A stretch of DNA of 64,000 nt from VRUE01 sp035712345 (lineage in GTDB: Bacteria > Actinomycetota > Thermoleophilia > Solirubrobacterales > 70-9). Shown here one piece after another: positions 23,719-32,150 of this stretch. The position numbers and the translations under genes are program-made. The first letter of the stretch is position 1; each line of letters opens with the position of its first letter. The DNA lies in NCBI GenBank assembly GCA_035712345.1, contig DASTAY010000035.1:112990-176989 (forward strand), read 5' to 3'. The notes under the pieces are model-generated. The model was not told where the DNA came from, searched no databases, and worked only from the letters and a program-made list of their open reading frames with translations.

Positions 23719-25484
23719 AGTCGCGCCATCTCCTCGCGGCTCTCGAGGTCGCGCTGGAGGAAGACCGAGTCCGCGAGCCCGTGGTCGGCGATCTCGCGGT
23801 AGAAGCCGCAGCCGGCGAGCAGCTCCTCATGGCTTCCCTGGTCGACGATCCGGCCTTGATCGAGCACGACGACTTCGTCGGCGAGCGAGACGGTCGAGAG
23901 GCGGTGGGCGATGATGAACGTCGTCCGCCCGGCCATCGCCTCTCCCAGGCCGGACTTGATCGCCTCCTCGGTCGTCGCGTCGACCGAGGAGGTGGCGTCG
24001 TCGAGGATCAGGATGCGCGGGTCGGCGAGCAGCGCCCGGGCGATCGCGATGCGCTGGCGCTGACCGCCCGAGAGGGTCAGGCCGCGCTCGCCGACCCTGG
24101 TCTCGTAGTCGTCCGGCAGCTCGGCGATGAACGCGTCCGCCTGGGCGCGGCGGGCCGCCGCTTCGATCTCCTCCATCGTCGCCTCCTGGCGGGCGTAGGC
24201 GATGTTCTCGGCGACGCTGGCGGTGAAGAGGAAGCTGTCGTCGGCGACGAAGGCGATCTGGGAACGCAGGGAGCCGATGTCGACCTCGCGGATGTCGGCG
24301 CCATCGACGCGCACCGACCCCTCGCTGGGGTCGTAGAGGCGGGCGATCAGGCCGACCATGCTGGTCTTGCCGGCGCCCGAGGGGCCGACGAGCGCGACCG
24401 TCCTGCCTGCCTCGACGCGCAGATCGATCCCGGTCAGGGCGGGCTTCGCGCCGTCATAGCGCAGCGTCACCCCGCGCAGCTCGACCTCGCCGGCCCCGCT
24501 GGGAAGGGAGGGCGCGCCCGGTGGGCTCTGGATCGCCGGCTCCCGGTCGATGACCTCGAACATCCGGTTGCCCGAGGCGATCGCGCGCTGTGCCATCCCC
24601 ATCGCCACGCCGAGCATCCGCATCGGGCCGGCCAGCATTCCCACGTAGGTGTAGAAGGCGACGAACCCGCCGAGGCTGAGGCTGCCCGAGATCACCTGGC
24701 GACCGCCGACGAGCAGCACGAGCGCGATCCCGACCTGGGGCAGGAACCCGATCAGCGGCGAGAAGAAGGCCTGCAGGCGGGTGGAGTAGATGCTCTGGTC
24801 GAAGACGCGGGCGACCGCGCGCTGGAAGCGGTGGAGCTGGTGCTCCTCGCGAGCGAACGCCTTGACGATGCGGATCCCCGAGACGTTCTCCTCCGCCTCC
24901 GCGGTCAGCTCGGCGATCCGCTGTTGAACCTCCTGCAGCGCCGGGCGGGAGATGCGGTTGTAGCGCGACGCGGTGTAGACGACGAACGGCGCCGGGGCGA
25001 GCGCCAGCAGCGCCAGCAGCGGGTTGATCGCGAGCATCGCGACGCTGGCCAGGGCGATCGTCAGCAGGCTCTGGGTGATGAAGACGAGGCCGTAGCCGAG
25101 GAAGAAGCGGATCGATTGCAGGTCGACCGTCGCCCGCGACATCAGCTGACCGGTCTGGTGGGAATCGAAGAAGCCCAGGTCGAGCTTCTGGAGGTGGGCG
25201 TAGAAGGTCTGACGCAGGTCGAATTCGACCGCCAGCGAGACCTTGCCGGCGACCAGTCGCCTGACCACGGTGAGGCCCAGTCGCAGGATCCCGGCCCCGA
25301 CGATCGCCAGGGCGAGGGGGAGCAGGTCGGGCTTGTCGTGGTCCTTGATCGCATTGACCGCCTGTGCGATCAGCAAGGGAATCAGGACCGACATCCCGAT
25401 CGCCGCCCAGGCGAAGACCAGCGAGCCCCAGAGCTGGCGGCGGTAGGGCCGCAGAAAGCCCATCAGGCGGCGGTAGGTCCGCAT
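23715..25484 (-). CDS. ABC exporter half-transporter, degenerate-site subunit
   Basis: 589 aa from ATG 25484. Membrane domain then NBD with Walker A GPSGAGKTS, signature LSGGQRQ, and Walker B followed by Asp instead of the catalytic Glu (ILILDDATSSVD). With the partner at 21856 this gives one normal ATP site (partner Walker motifs, this LSGGQ) and one degenerate site (this Asp, partner LSAGQ), the plan of asymmetric exporters such as TM287/288. TATAGT at 25491-25496 ends 6 nt before ATG and no ribosome site is seen. Confidence 0.9.
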   Translation of the reverse strand: MRTYRRLMGFLRPYRRQLWGSLVFAWAAIGMSVLIPLLIAQAVNAIKDHDKPDLLPLALAIVGAGILRLGLTVVRRLVAGKVSLAVEFDLRQTFYAHLQKLDLGFFDSHQTGQLMSRATVDLQSIRFFLGYGLVFITQSLLTIALASVAMLAINPLLALLALAPAPFVVYTASRYNRISRPALQEVQQRIAELTAEAEENVSGIRIVKAFAREEHQLHRFQRAVARVFDQSIYSTRLQAFFSPLIGFLPQVGIALVLLVGGRQVISGSLSLGGFVAFYTYVGMLAGPMRMLGVAMGMAQRAIASGNRMFEVIDREPAIQSPPGAPSLPSGAGEVELRGVTLRYDGAKPALTGIDLRVEAGRTVALVGPSGAGKTSMVGLIARLYDPSEGSVRVDGADIREVDIGSLRSQIAFVADDSFLFTASVAENIAYARQEATMEEIEAAARRAQADAFIAELPDDYETRVGERGLTLSGGQRQRIAIARALLADPRILILDDATSSVDATTEEAIKSGLGEAMAGRTTFIIAHRLSTVSLADEVVVLDQGRIVDQGSHEELLAGCGFYREIADHGLADSVFLQRDLESREEMARL

Positions 25485-25490
25485 CAAGCC

Positions 25491-25496
25491 ACTATA
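25491..25496 (-). promoter_or_regulatory. TATAGT -10 box of the ABC operon, leaderless
   Basis: Read on the minus strand, TATAGT lies exactly 6 nt upstream of ATG 25484, within an A/T-rich stretch unusual for this genome. Transcription should begin at the A of the start codon, which also decides against the upstream in-frame TTG at 25499. Confidence 0.55.
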
Positions 25497-25519
25497 CAAA
25501 GTAAAGTATTGGGTCGGGC

Positions 25520-26149
25520 TCAGTTGAAGGCCGCGGCCTTGGCGCTGGTGATCTTCCCTTGCGGGCAGGGTTTCATCACGTGTCCCGGCGGGGTCAGGAT
25601 CTGGAAGTTGGTCACGGCGTGATACGGCGTCGGGGAGCCGTTGTTGCGCGCCAGGGTGACGACGAGGCGATAGAAGCCCGCGGGCAGTTCGCGGTAGTAG
25701 ATCTCGGGCCGGGTCGCCGGCGAGTAGCTGCCATTGGCGCCGATCCGCTCGGCGAGGACACCGTTGGGGCCGGAGTAGCGAGGGAAGTCGAACGAGGCGC
25801 CGACGAGCCGTCCCCGGCCGACCGGGCTCGTCTCGGCGCGCTCCAGCTTGACCGGGTCGACGCAGTCGGGGACGCGATTGAGGGCGAAGCGCAGGTTGCC
25901 CGCGCCCAGTTGCGGTTCGCCGCCGAAGTCTCGCGGTGCGAGGGTGAAGTTGCGCACCTTCACCTTGACGACGACGGCCCGGTCGGTCTGACGCGCGCCG
26001 TTGCGCGGGGAGACTATTTCGACGCTCGGTTCGCCGGGCAGCGCCGCCCGTTGCGGAGCGCTGCTGTCACCGACCGCGAAACCGACGATCAGGACGCCCG
26101 CGACGACAATCGCCGCCAAGCCTGCAAAGATTACGAATCCACGCCGCAT
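25520..26149 (-). CDS. Membrane-anchored extracellular beta-rich protein, unknown
   Basis: 209 aa from ATG 26149. One N-terminal helix (FVIFAGLAAIVVAGVLIVGFAVG) anchors an outside domain of ~170 residues rich in beta-type sequence (VEIVSPRNGARQ, VVVKVKVRNFTLAP, GFYRLVVTLARNNG), resembling Ig-like carbohydrate or cell-surface modules. Two Cys (VPDCVDP, MKPCPQG) may pair. TAATGT lies ~10 nt before the start. Directly upstream of the ABC operon on the same strand; could be its extracytoplasmic accessory, but no direct evidence. Confidence 0.65.
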   Translation of the reverse strand: MRRGFVIFAGLAAIVVAGVLIVGFAVGDSSAPQRAALPGEPSVEIVSPRNGARQTDRAVVVKVKVRNFTLAPRDFGGEPQLGAGNLRFALNRVPDCVDPVKLERAETSPVGRGRLVGASFDFPRYSGPNGVLAERIGANGSYSPATRPEIYYRELPAGFYRLVVTLARNNGSPTPYHAVTNFQILTPPGHVMKPCPQGKITSAKAAAFN

Positions 26150-26196
26150 GCGGGCCGGAACATTACGCACCGCAAGCGCAGGGCCTCGACTCGGAT

Positions 26197-26625
26197 ATGA
26201 CCCCCGCCACCGAACTCGCATACAGGATCGGCGCTGCCGCGCGGCGCCCGGCCAGCTGGTGGCAGCTGTGCAAATTCGGCCTGGTCGGGGCATCCGGCTA
26301 TCTGATCAACCTGGCCGTCTTCTCGGTCCTCTCCGACAGCCTCGACCTGCACCAGATCGCGGCCGCCATCGGCGCCTTCTGCGTCGCGCTGGCCAACAAC
26401 TTCCTCTGGAATCGGCACTGGACCTTCGAGCCCGGCGACGGGCACCCCGGCTTCCAGGCGGCGCGCTTCCTCGCCGTCAGCCTCGGCGCCCTCGCGATCA
26501 ACCTGGTCGTGCTCGAACTGTTGATCTCCGGCACCTCGCTGGGTGACCTGGCAGCACAGGCGATCGCGGTCGCTGTGGCGATGCCGTTCAACTTTCTGGG
26601 CAACAAGCTCTGGACCTTCGCCTGA
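26197..26625 (+). CDS. GtrA family membrane protein
   Basis: 142 aa, four predicted helices. Family motif at the start: LCKFGLVGASGYLINLAVFS, then ALANNFLWNRHWTF and the closing AMPFNFLGNKLWTF. GtrA-type proteins are thought to flip polyprenyl-phosphate-linked sugars across the membrane for glycosylation of surface polymers. No glycosyltransferase is adjacent. The gene ends inside the left arm of repeat copy B. Confidence 0.88.
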   Translation: MTPATELAYRIGAAARRPASWWQLCKFGLVGASGYLINLAVFSVLSDSLDLHQIAAAIGAFCVALANNFLWNRHWTFEPGDGHPGFQAARFLAVSLGALAINLVVLELLISGTSLGDLAAQAIAVAVAMPFNFLGNKLWTFA

Positions 26626-26746
26626 GACGCCCGTAAGCCGGCGCATCTCGGAGTCCTCGGTCGGCTGGTTCGGGTCACGCACTGTAGTGCGCTCCCCTCA
26701 CCATCCTTCCCTGCGTCCGCCGAGCTGCTTGGCTTACGAGCGTCTC
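26624..26746 (-). repeat. Structured convergent-gene element, copy B
   Basis: About 123 bp, inverse-oriented homologue of 21780-21900. Terminal arms GAGACGCCCGTAAGCC (26624-26639) and GGCTTACGAGCGTCTC (26731-26746) pair at 15 of 16 positions. The internal hairpin is GCGCAC-TACA-GTGCGT on the minus strand (26677-26692). Arm sequences differ from copy A while pairing is kept. Lies between convergent GtrA (+) and the minus-strand gene at 26768. Confidence 0.82.
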
Positions 26747-26767
26747 AATAGCGATGTGAGGTTTGGC

Positions 26768-27127
26768 CTACCAGTCGCCTTCCAGCCAGCGGAGCAGGTC
26801 GGGTTCGATGCCGGTCAGGTCGGGCTCCTCGGTTGACAGCTCTGCGGTGGCCAGCTGGATTGCGGCGCCGAGGGCGAATGTGGCTCGGTCGGGGTCTCCC
26901 CCGAGCCAGGCCTCGAGCCGGGCCAGGCGGAGATGATCCGCGCGCAGTTGGCGAAGGGCAGATCGGGCGGCGGCGGGATCGGCCTCGGCCATGCCTATCA
27001 ACGCCTCCAACCCGACTCTGACCCGGCTTCCGGGCGGCGCCTCCCCGACAGCGACGAGTGCGCTCTTTGCAAACCCTTCGTCCAGCCGCCCCTCTTCCAG
27101 TAGGGCGGTTCTCGTACCCTCTCTCAT
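26768..27127 (-). CDS. Hypothetical helical protein
   Basis: 119 aa, predicted all-helical and acidic (e.g. IGMAEADPAAARSALRQLRA, LARLEAWLGGDPDRA). It ends in EPDLLRWLEGDW. No signal peptide, membrane segment or metal motif. A good ribosome site (GGGAGGT) lies 8 nt before ATG 27127. It is divergent from the LeuRS-like gene with a 268-nt A/T-richer gap between them. No family recognised; a regulatory or chaperone-like helical bundle is possible. Confidence 0.6.
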   Translation of the reverse strand: MREGTRTALLEEGRLDEGFAKSALVAVGEAPPGSRVRVGLEALIGMAEADPAAARSALRQLRADHLRLARLEAWLGGDPDRATFALGAAIQLATAELSTEEPDLTGIEPDLLRWLEGDW

Positions 27128-27395
27128 GTTGGGACCTCCCTTTAGGTCTCGGCCGGGCCCCGGGGTGTCTCAAGCACCGCCGGGGCCACGTTTTTCTCTT
27201 CGCAAATCAACGTAAGCAAGCGCCCGGACGGCGAAGTGCCCAAATTCCTCCCATTCGCGACTTTTCTCACTTCTTTGACACTTTTGTCACGCTTTTGTAC
27301 GTCACTCGAATACTTCAACCTGCTTGACCATTGATTTCCCAGCATAGGACCCCATCGTCCCGCGGTCAACGTTCCGTGGCACACTGCGATCGGAG
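27128..27395. promoter_or_regulatory. A/T-rich divergent promoter region with operator-like palindrome
   Basis: Between divergent genes at 27127 (-) and 27396 (+). A run of T/A-rich sequence (27270-27340) is unusual for this genome. TGACA-CTTT-TGTCA (27276-27289) is a small palindrome that contains TTGACA (27275-27280), a candidate -35 for the plus strand. Repeated (T)TTTG(T/A)CAC words follow. I see no gene that is supported here. Confidence 0.4.
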
Positions 27396-29597
27396 ATGAG
27401 CAGCACGAAGCCGAATTACGACCCTGCCCAGGTCGAGCTCTCGCGCCAGGCCGAGTGGGCGGAGCGGTCTCTCTTCGCCACCCCTGAGCCGGCCCCCGGT
27501 CAGGCGGCGGTCTACATCAAGCCGTCCAGCCCCTTCACCTCCGGCAACCTCCATATGGGCCACGTCCGCGACTACTCGATCGGCGACGCCTACGCGCGCT
27601 TTCGCCGGGCCCGCGGCGACGCGGTGCTCTTCGGCTTCGGCTTCGACGCCTTCGGGCTGCCGGCCGAGATGGCGGCGATCGAGCGCGGGGCGAGGCCGGC
27701 CGAGTGGGTCGAGCGCTGTGGCGAGCGCATGCTCGGCCAGATGAGACGGCTCGGCTTCTCCTTCGACTACGAGCGCGCCTTCTACAGCTCCGACGAGTCG
27801 CAGTACCGCTGGTCGCAGTGGCTGTTCCTGACCTTGCACGAGGCGGGCCTGGTCTACCGCGACAACGCCACGGTCGATTGGTGCGACACCTGCCAGACGA
27901 CGCTCGCGGCCCTGCAGGTCGAGGACGGGCGTTGCTGGCGCTGCCACAACAAGGTGCGGCTGATCCGCCGCCCGACCTGGTTTCTGCGCCTCTCGCCCTA
28001 CCTGGAGGAGAACGACCGCAATCTCGCCGGGCTCGAGAAGTGGGACGAGCTCTCCTTGAAGACCCAGCGCTACATCCTCGGTCGCAGCGATGGCGTCGAG
28101 CTCGACCTGGCCGGGCCCGGCGGTGACGGGCTGGTGGCCTTCAGCCCGCACCCGGAGGCGATCGGCGAGGCGCGCTTCGTCCTGCTCTCGCCGCGCCATC
28201 CGGACGTCGAGCGCTGGCTGGAGGATCCCGGCGTGGCCGAGCAGCTCGACGAGCTGCGCTCCGGTGGCTGGGAGCGCAGCGCCCGCGATGCCTCGGCGGT
28301 GCCGGTGATCGACACCGGGGCGTCGGCTCCGGTCGCCGGCGGCGGCGAGCTGCCGGTCTTCGTCTCGCCGATCGTCGACGCCCGCTACGGGCCGACGGCG
28401 GCGCTCGGCATCCCCTCCGCCGACGAGGCGGACGAGGCGATCGCGACGCGGATGCCGCGCACGGCGGCCGATCCGCTCGGCGGTGGCGCCGTGACCGAGC
28501 TGAAGCCGCAAAGCGCCAGTCGCTACCGCGCCTACGACTTCTCGATCTCGCGGCAGCGCTACTGGGGCACGCCGATCCCGGTCCTGCACTGCGAGGAGTG
28601 CGGCGTGGTGCCGGCCAGGATCGAGGACCTGCCGGTCGTGCTTCCACGCGACGTCGAGCCGACCGGGGAAGGGAACCCGCTGGCCGACCGCGCCGACTTC
28701 CTCGAGGCGAGCTGCCCACGATGCGGCGGCCCCGCGCGCCGGGAGACGGACACGCTCGATTGCCACTTCGACGCGCTCTGGCTCTGGGTCCCCGCCGCGG
28801 TGCCGCCGGCCGATCGCGACGAGCAGATGTTCACCCACCCCGACCTGGAGCGCTGGCTGCCCTCCGAGCGACTCGTCGCCGGCAACGACAGCGGCGGCTT
28901 CGTCTTCGACCAGAGGGTGGTGACCAAGGCCCTGCGCGACATCGGGCCGTTCGCCTTCCTCGAGGACGGCGAGCCGTTCGCCGGCTGCCTCTTCCACGAG
29001 ATGGTGATCGCCGACGGCCGCAAGATGAGCAAGCACCTGGGCAACGTCGTCGACCCCGACTCGCTGGTCGCCGAGCACGGCGCCGACACGGTGCGGCTCG
29101 CCGTCCTCTACGCCGCCGGGCCGGCCAAGGCGCTCAACTGGACCGACGGCGCGTTGCGCTTCGCCTCGCGCTTCCTGCGCGGCCTCTGGGACTACACGCA
29201 GGACAGCATCGCGGCCGCCGCCGATGCGCCCGAGGACGCCGATGCGGCCGCCGACACCGCCTTCATCCGCGAGCGGCTGGGAAAATGGTGCGACAGCGGC
29301 CTGGAGCGGATCGCCGACGACCTCGAGCAACTGCAGATGCACAAGGCGGTGCGCAACGTGACCCGCCTGCTGGAGCGGATCAAGGACTACGAGAAGCGCG
29401 TCGTCAAGCGCCAGGGTCGGCTCGGGCGCGAGGACTACGAGGCGCTGCTCGAGGCGCTGGCGCTGCTTGCGCGCACGCTCTCGCCCTTTGCGCCGCACAT
29501 CGCCGAGGAGCTGCTGGTCGCCCTCGGCCGGGATGCCTCTGTAGGATTTCCTGCTGGAGGAGAGGCCGTTTTCCTCCCTATGGCCAGGAATAATTGA
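27396..29597 (+). CDS. Leucyl-tRNA synthetase-like protein with degenerate editing domain
   Basis: 733 aa, shorter than typical LeuRS (~860). Catalytic motifs: HMGH (residues 53-56), FGFDAFGLPAEMAA, KMSKH (~543-547; the last residue is usually Ser), and two zinc ribbons (CDTCQ...CWRC ~165-185; CEEC...CPRC in the catalytic half). The CP1 editing insert remains but its TTRPDT and GTGAIMAVPAHD motifs are replaced by unrelated residues such as RYGPTAALGIPSADEAD. The short C-terminal region probably lacks the leucine-specific and C-terminal domains. It may be a divergent LeuRS or a specialised paralogue. Confidence 0.85.
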   Translation: MSSTKPNYDPAQVELSRQAEWAERSLFATPEPAPGQAAVYIKPSSPFTSGNLHMGHVRDYSIGDAYARFRRARGDAVLFGFGFDAFGLPAEMAAIERGARPAEWVERCGERMLGQMRRLGFSFDYERAFYSSDESQYRWSQWLFLTLHEAGLVYRDNATVDWCDTCQTTLAALQVEDGRCWRCHNKVRLIRRPTWFLRLSPYLEENDRNLAGLEKWDELSLKTQRYILGRSDGVELDLAGPGGDGLVAFSPHPEAIGEARFVLLSPRHPDVERWLEDPGVAEQLDELRSGGWERSARDASAVPVIDTGASAPVAGGGELPVFVSPIVDARYGPTAALGIPSADEADEAIATRMPRTAADPLGGGAVTELKPQSASRYRAYDFSISRQRYWGTPIPVLHCEECGVVPARIEDLPVVLPRDVEPTGEGNPLADRADFLEASCPRCGGPARRETDTLDCHFDALWLWVPAAVPPADRDEQMFTHPDLERWLPSERLVAGNDSGGFVFDQRVVTKALRDIGPFAFLEDGEPFAGCLFHEMVIADGRKMSKHLGNVVDPDSLVAEHGADTVRLAVLYAAGPAKALNWTDGALRFASRFLRGLWDYTQDSIAAAADAPEDADAAADTAFIRERLGKWCDSGLERIADDLEQLQMHKAVRNVTRLLERIKDYEKRVVKRQGRLGREDYEALLEALALLARTLSPFAPHIAEELLVALGRDASVGFPAGGEAVFLPMARNN

Positions 29598-29717
29598 TCG
29601 ATATGTCCGCAGCTGCTATACAACATCGCCCATGATCCGCCGTCAGCACGGAAAGCGTCGGAGGAGATTTGCGAAGGCGGGGGGCCTGCCCTCGCTAGCC
29701 GGAGGCGTTGAGGGGCG

Positions 29718-31016
29718 ATGAGCCTCTCGGCCGACCAGCGCACCCGCTCCTGCGCGACGGAGCTGGTCTGCCATGATTGCGAGCTGCGGCTCCCACTGCT
29801 CGATACCACCTTCAGGTGCCTCGGCTGCGGCCAGACGCTCGACGTCGACTACGACTACGAGCTGGCCAAGGAGCGGATCGGCGAGCGGCCGATCGGCGAG
29901 CGCGAGCTGAACATCTGGCGGTTCGAGGAGCTGCTGCCGATAGTCGACGCCAGGGCGCAGGCGCAGGTCGGCCGCTACAGCGGCCGTACCCCGCTGATCC
30001 ACGCCAACCGGCTCGGCGCCGAGCTCGGCCTGCGCAACCTCTACCTCAAGGACGACAGCACCCAGCGGCCAAGCCTCTCCTACAAGGACCGGGTCGTCTC
30101 GATGGCCGTCGCCCGCCTGCTCGAGCTGGGCAAGGACGAGATCGGCTGCGTCTCGACCGGCAACGTCGGCACCGCGGTCTCCTCGCTGGCGGCCAAGGCC
30201 GGCGTCACCGCCTATGTCTTCTACCCGAGCAACATGGAGCGCGGCAAGGCCCGTGCCTGCCGGGCGCTCGGCGCCGCCGTGATCCAGCTCGACGGCAACT
30301 ACGACGAAGCCAACCGCGCCTGTCGCGAGCTGGCGCTGGAGACCGGCGTGCAGTTCGCCAACATCACCCTGCGCCCGTTCTACGCCGAGGGGGCGAAGAC
30401 GATGGCCTTCGAGGTGGTCGAGCAGCTCGACTGGGTCTCGCCCGACCATTTCGTCATCCCGGCGGCCGGCGGCACGCTCTCCTCGCGCGTGCACAAGGGA
30501 CTGGGGGAGATGGAGACCGTGGGGATGGCCGCGACGGCGGCGACCAAGATCCACGTCGCCCAGGCTGCGGGTTGCAGCCCGATTGCCGCCGCGGTTCTCG
30601 ACGGTGGGGGTGAGATCAAGCCGCAGCGGCCCGAGACGGCGGCGCACTCGCTGGCGATCGGCGCCCCGGGGGACGGTCCGCTGGTCGTCGATGCCGTCAC
30701 CTCGCGCGGCGGCTCGGCGGCGACCGCCAGCGACCCGGAGATCTTCGCGGCGCTGGACCTGCTCGGCGCGACCGAGGGAATCCTCACCGAGCCGGCGGGC
30801 GGCACCACGATCGCAGCCACGATCAAGCTCGCCAACCAGGGCGTGCTCGGCCCCGACGACACCGTCGTCGCGGTCATCTCCGGCAACGGCTATAAGACCC
30901 TCGACGAGCACCCCGAGAAGCCCTGGCCCGAGATGGTCGCCCCCGAAGTCGAGCCGATGGAGCGCACCCTCGCGGAATTCCGCCACGCGGGCGCCGGCGC
31001 GGTTCTTTCCGGCTAG
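29718..31016 (+). CDS. thrC: Threonine synthase
   Basis: 432 aa PLP enzyme converting O-phosphohomoserine to threonine. An N-terminal zinc-ribbon-like segment has CHDCELRLP and CLGCGQTLD. The PLP Lys lies in SLSYKDRVVSMA (residue ~120), the phosphate loop in STGNVGTAVSSLA, and PAAGGTLSSRVHKGL precedes the C-terminal ISGNGYKTLDE. Thr-synthase-like genes sometimes act on other substrates, but length and motifs fit ThrC. tRNA(CAT) follows by 13 nt. Confidence 0.9.
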   Translation: MSLSADQRTRSCATELVCHDCELRLPLLDTTFRCLGCGQTLDVDYDYELAKERIGERPIGERELNIWRFEELLPIVDARAQAQVGRYSGRTPLIHANRLGAELGLRNLYLKDDSTQRPSLSYKDRVVSMAVARLLELGKDEIGCVSTGNVGTAVSSLAAKAGVTAYVFYPSNMERGKARACRALGAAVIQLDGNYDEANRACRELALETGVQFANITLRPFYAEGAKTMAFEVVEQLDWVSPDHFVIPAAGGTLSSRVHKGLGEMETVGMAATAATKIHVAQAAGCSPIAAAVLDGGGEIKPQRPETAAHSLAIGAPGDGPLVVDAVTSRGGSAATASDPEIFAALDLLGATEGILTEPAGGTTIAATIKLANQGVLGPDDTVVAVISGNGYKTLDEHPEKPWPEMVAPEVEPMERTLAEFRHAGAGAVLSG

Positions 31017-31029
31017 CATCCTCGTCCCG

Positions 31030-31103
31030 GCCGGAGTAGCTCAGCTGGTTAGAGCAGCGGAATCATAATCCGCGTGTCGGGGGTTCGAGTCCCTCCTCCG
31101 GCA
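31030..31103 (+). tRNA. tRNA with CAT anticodon (elongator Met, or Ile2)
   Basis: Acceptor GCCGGAG/CTCCGGC, D arm GCTCAGCTGGTTAGAGC, anticodon stem GCGGA/TCCGC with loop ATCATAA (anticodon CAT), T arm GGGGG-TTCGAGT-CCCTC, discriminator A; 74 nt. The paired first acceptor position rules out initiator tRNA. Ile2 (lysidine) cannot be excluded without the modification enzyme identity set. A decayed islet follows on its 3' side. Confidence 0.93.
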
Positions 31104-31266
31104 TCGCTTGGAGCCGAATGCGGCGAATCGGCTGCCTCCCGATTCCGCTCAAACCCGGACCGCGCACCCGGCGCGCACCTAACTTCCTCCGAGATGTTTG
31201 CCGCGAGACAACTCCGTGCTCGTTCTTCTGCGCCATGAGGCTCTCGCCTCGCCGGAGGAAGTGATC

Positions 31267-31485
31267 ATGGATTACCTGGCTTCTAACCCTGAGATCAACA
31301 ATCAGAAGGCGCGCGAAGTAACGAGCATTGACTCCGAGTGCCAAGTCCGACGGATCATTCGTCGCCTAATCGATGCGGGCGAGGTCGAGAAAGTTCCGGG
31401 CAAGCAAAGCCGGGCAACGGCATATCGGCGCGTCGAGAACCGGCCAGACGATCCGACGGTCCCCGAGACCCTTCCTGGGATATGA
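31267..31485 (+). pseudogene. Winged-helix fragment, probable remnant
   Basis: 72 aa from ATG 31267; the frame is open back to 31198. The sequence MDYLASNPEINNQKAREVTS followed by QVRRIIRRLIDAGEVEKVPG reads as one winged-helix domain. It resembles the C-terminal wHTH of AlbA_2/RecG-like ATP-binding regulators, from which the N-terminal part would be missing. Base composition is lower in GC than the neighbours. It could also be a complete small regulator. Confidence 0.45.
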
Positions 31486-31492
31486 GCAACGC

Positions 31493-31831
31493 TCAGAGCG
31501 CGACTAATTCGCGCTCGGGGTGCTTGGCGGGGCCGAACTCGAAGCCGACCACCGCGCGACCCCCGAAGGCATCGCCGAGCTTTTTGAGGGTCTGGGCGCT
31601 GGTGACGTGCTGGCCGCTCTCGATCCGGGAGATCGCTGAGGCCGTCGTGCCCATGCGGGCGGCTAGCTCCGCTTGGGTCAGGCCGAGCGAGGCGCGGCGC
31701 ATGATGACGATCCGGGCCAGCTCCTCGTAAGGAGCAAGACGCTCATACTCCACTCTGAACTCAGGGTCCTCAAGGAACTCCTTGACGTGGTCCGAGACGG
31801 ATTTTCCGATTGGGCTGGCCTGCTTGCTCAC
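31493..31831 (-). CDS. XRE-family antitoxin-like regulator (HigA-type)
   Basis: 112 aa. A Cro/C1 helix-turn-helix sits in the middle: RIVIMRRASLGLTQAELAAR then MGTTASAISRIESGQHVTS. The N-terminal ~35 residues include VKEFLEDPEFRVEYERLAPYEEL, as in HigA antitoxins encoded after HigB toxins. The C-terminal tail (VVGFEFGPAKHPERELVAL) would extend toward toxin or partner. The upstream partner gene at 31835 is truncated, so the antitoxin appears orphaned; it could still regulate or neutralise a toxin elsewhere. Confidence 0.8.
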   Translation of the reverse strand: MSKQASPIGKSVSDHVKEFLEDPEFRVEYERLAPYEELARIVIMRRASLGLTQAELAARMGTTASAISRIESGQHVTSAQTLKKLGDAFGGRAVVGFEFGPAKHPERELVAL

Positions 31832-31834
31832 CGC

Positions 31835-32041
31835 TCACCTCCAGCTTGCCAGGTTAGCAGTCGTGCTAACAATTGCCAAGGTGTCACGGTGCGTCTCGTC
31901 CGGCTGCGCGCGGCGGTTTTCGGAGGCGTGCATCCATCCGGGCCTTGAAGTTCGGGGCTTGGGGTCGAGCCCAATCAAGAATTCCGAGACGGGCTCGCTG
32001 CCGTCGGCAGCGCGGAAGTAAACCGCCCGAAGGGTGCTCAT
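31835..32041 (-). pseudogene. Truncated HigB/RelE-like toxin
   Basis: 68 codons. The first ~27 residues (VYFRAADGSEPVSEFLIGL) match the start of the Gp49/HigB group of RelE-like toxins, which normally run ~100-120 aa. After LDPK the similarity stops and the remaining residues are unrelated, ending at a stop 4 nt before the antitoxin. The catalytic C-terminal half is therefore lost. Gene order toxin-antitoxin fits higBA. Confidence 0.55.
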
Positions 32042-32150
32042 CGCCCGCCAGTGATTTGCCGACTCTGTCTCATCCGCAGCAGGTTACGATTCGTCGCGGC
32101 GTTTTGTCGTCGCATCGCGCGGACTAGGCTTGCGTCGCCGGGCAGGCGGT

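Noticed and set aside
27142..27384. Small minus-strand frame in the leuS-like upstream gap
   Set aside because: Eighty codons with a weak sense of order, no ribosome site and no G/C third-position bias. It lies in a probable promoter region.
27340..27395. T-box-like word (GTGGCAC) before the LeuRS-like gene
   Set aside because: The consensus antiterminator and stem I cannot be drawn, and the motif CCGTGGCACACTGCG only partly fits the T-box TGGNACCGCG.
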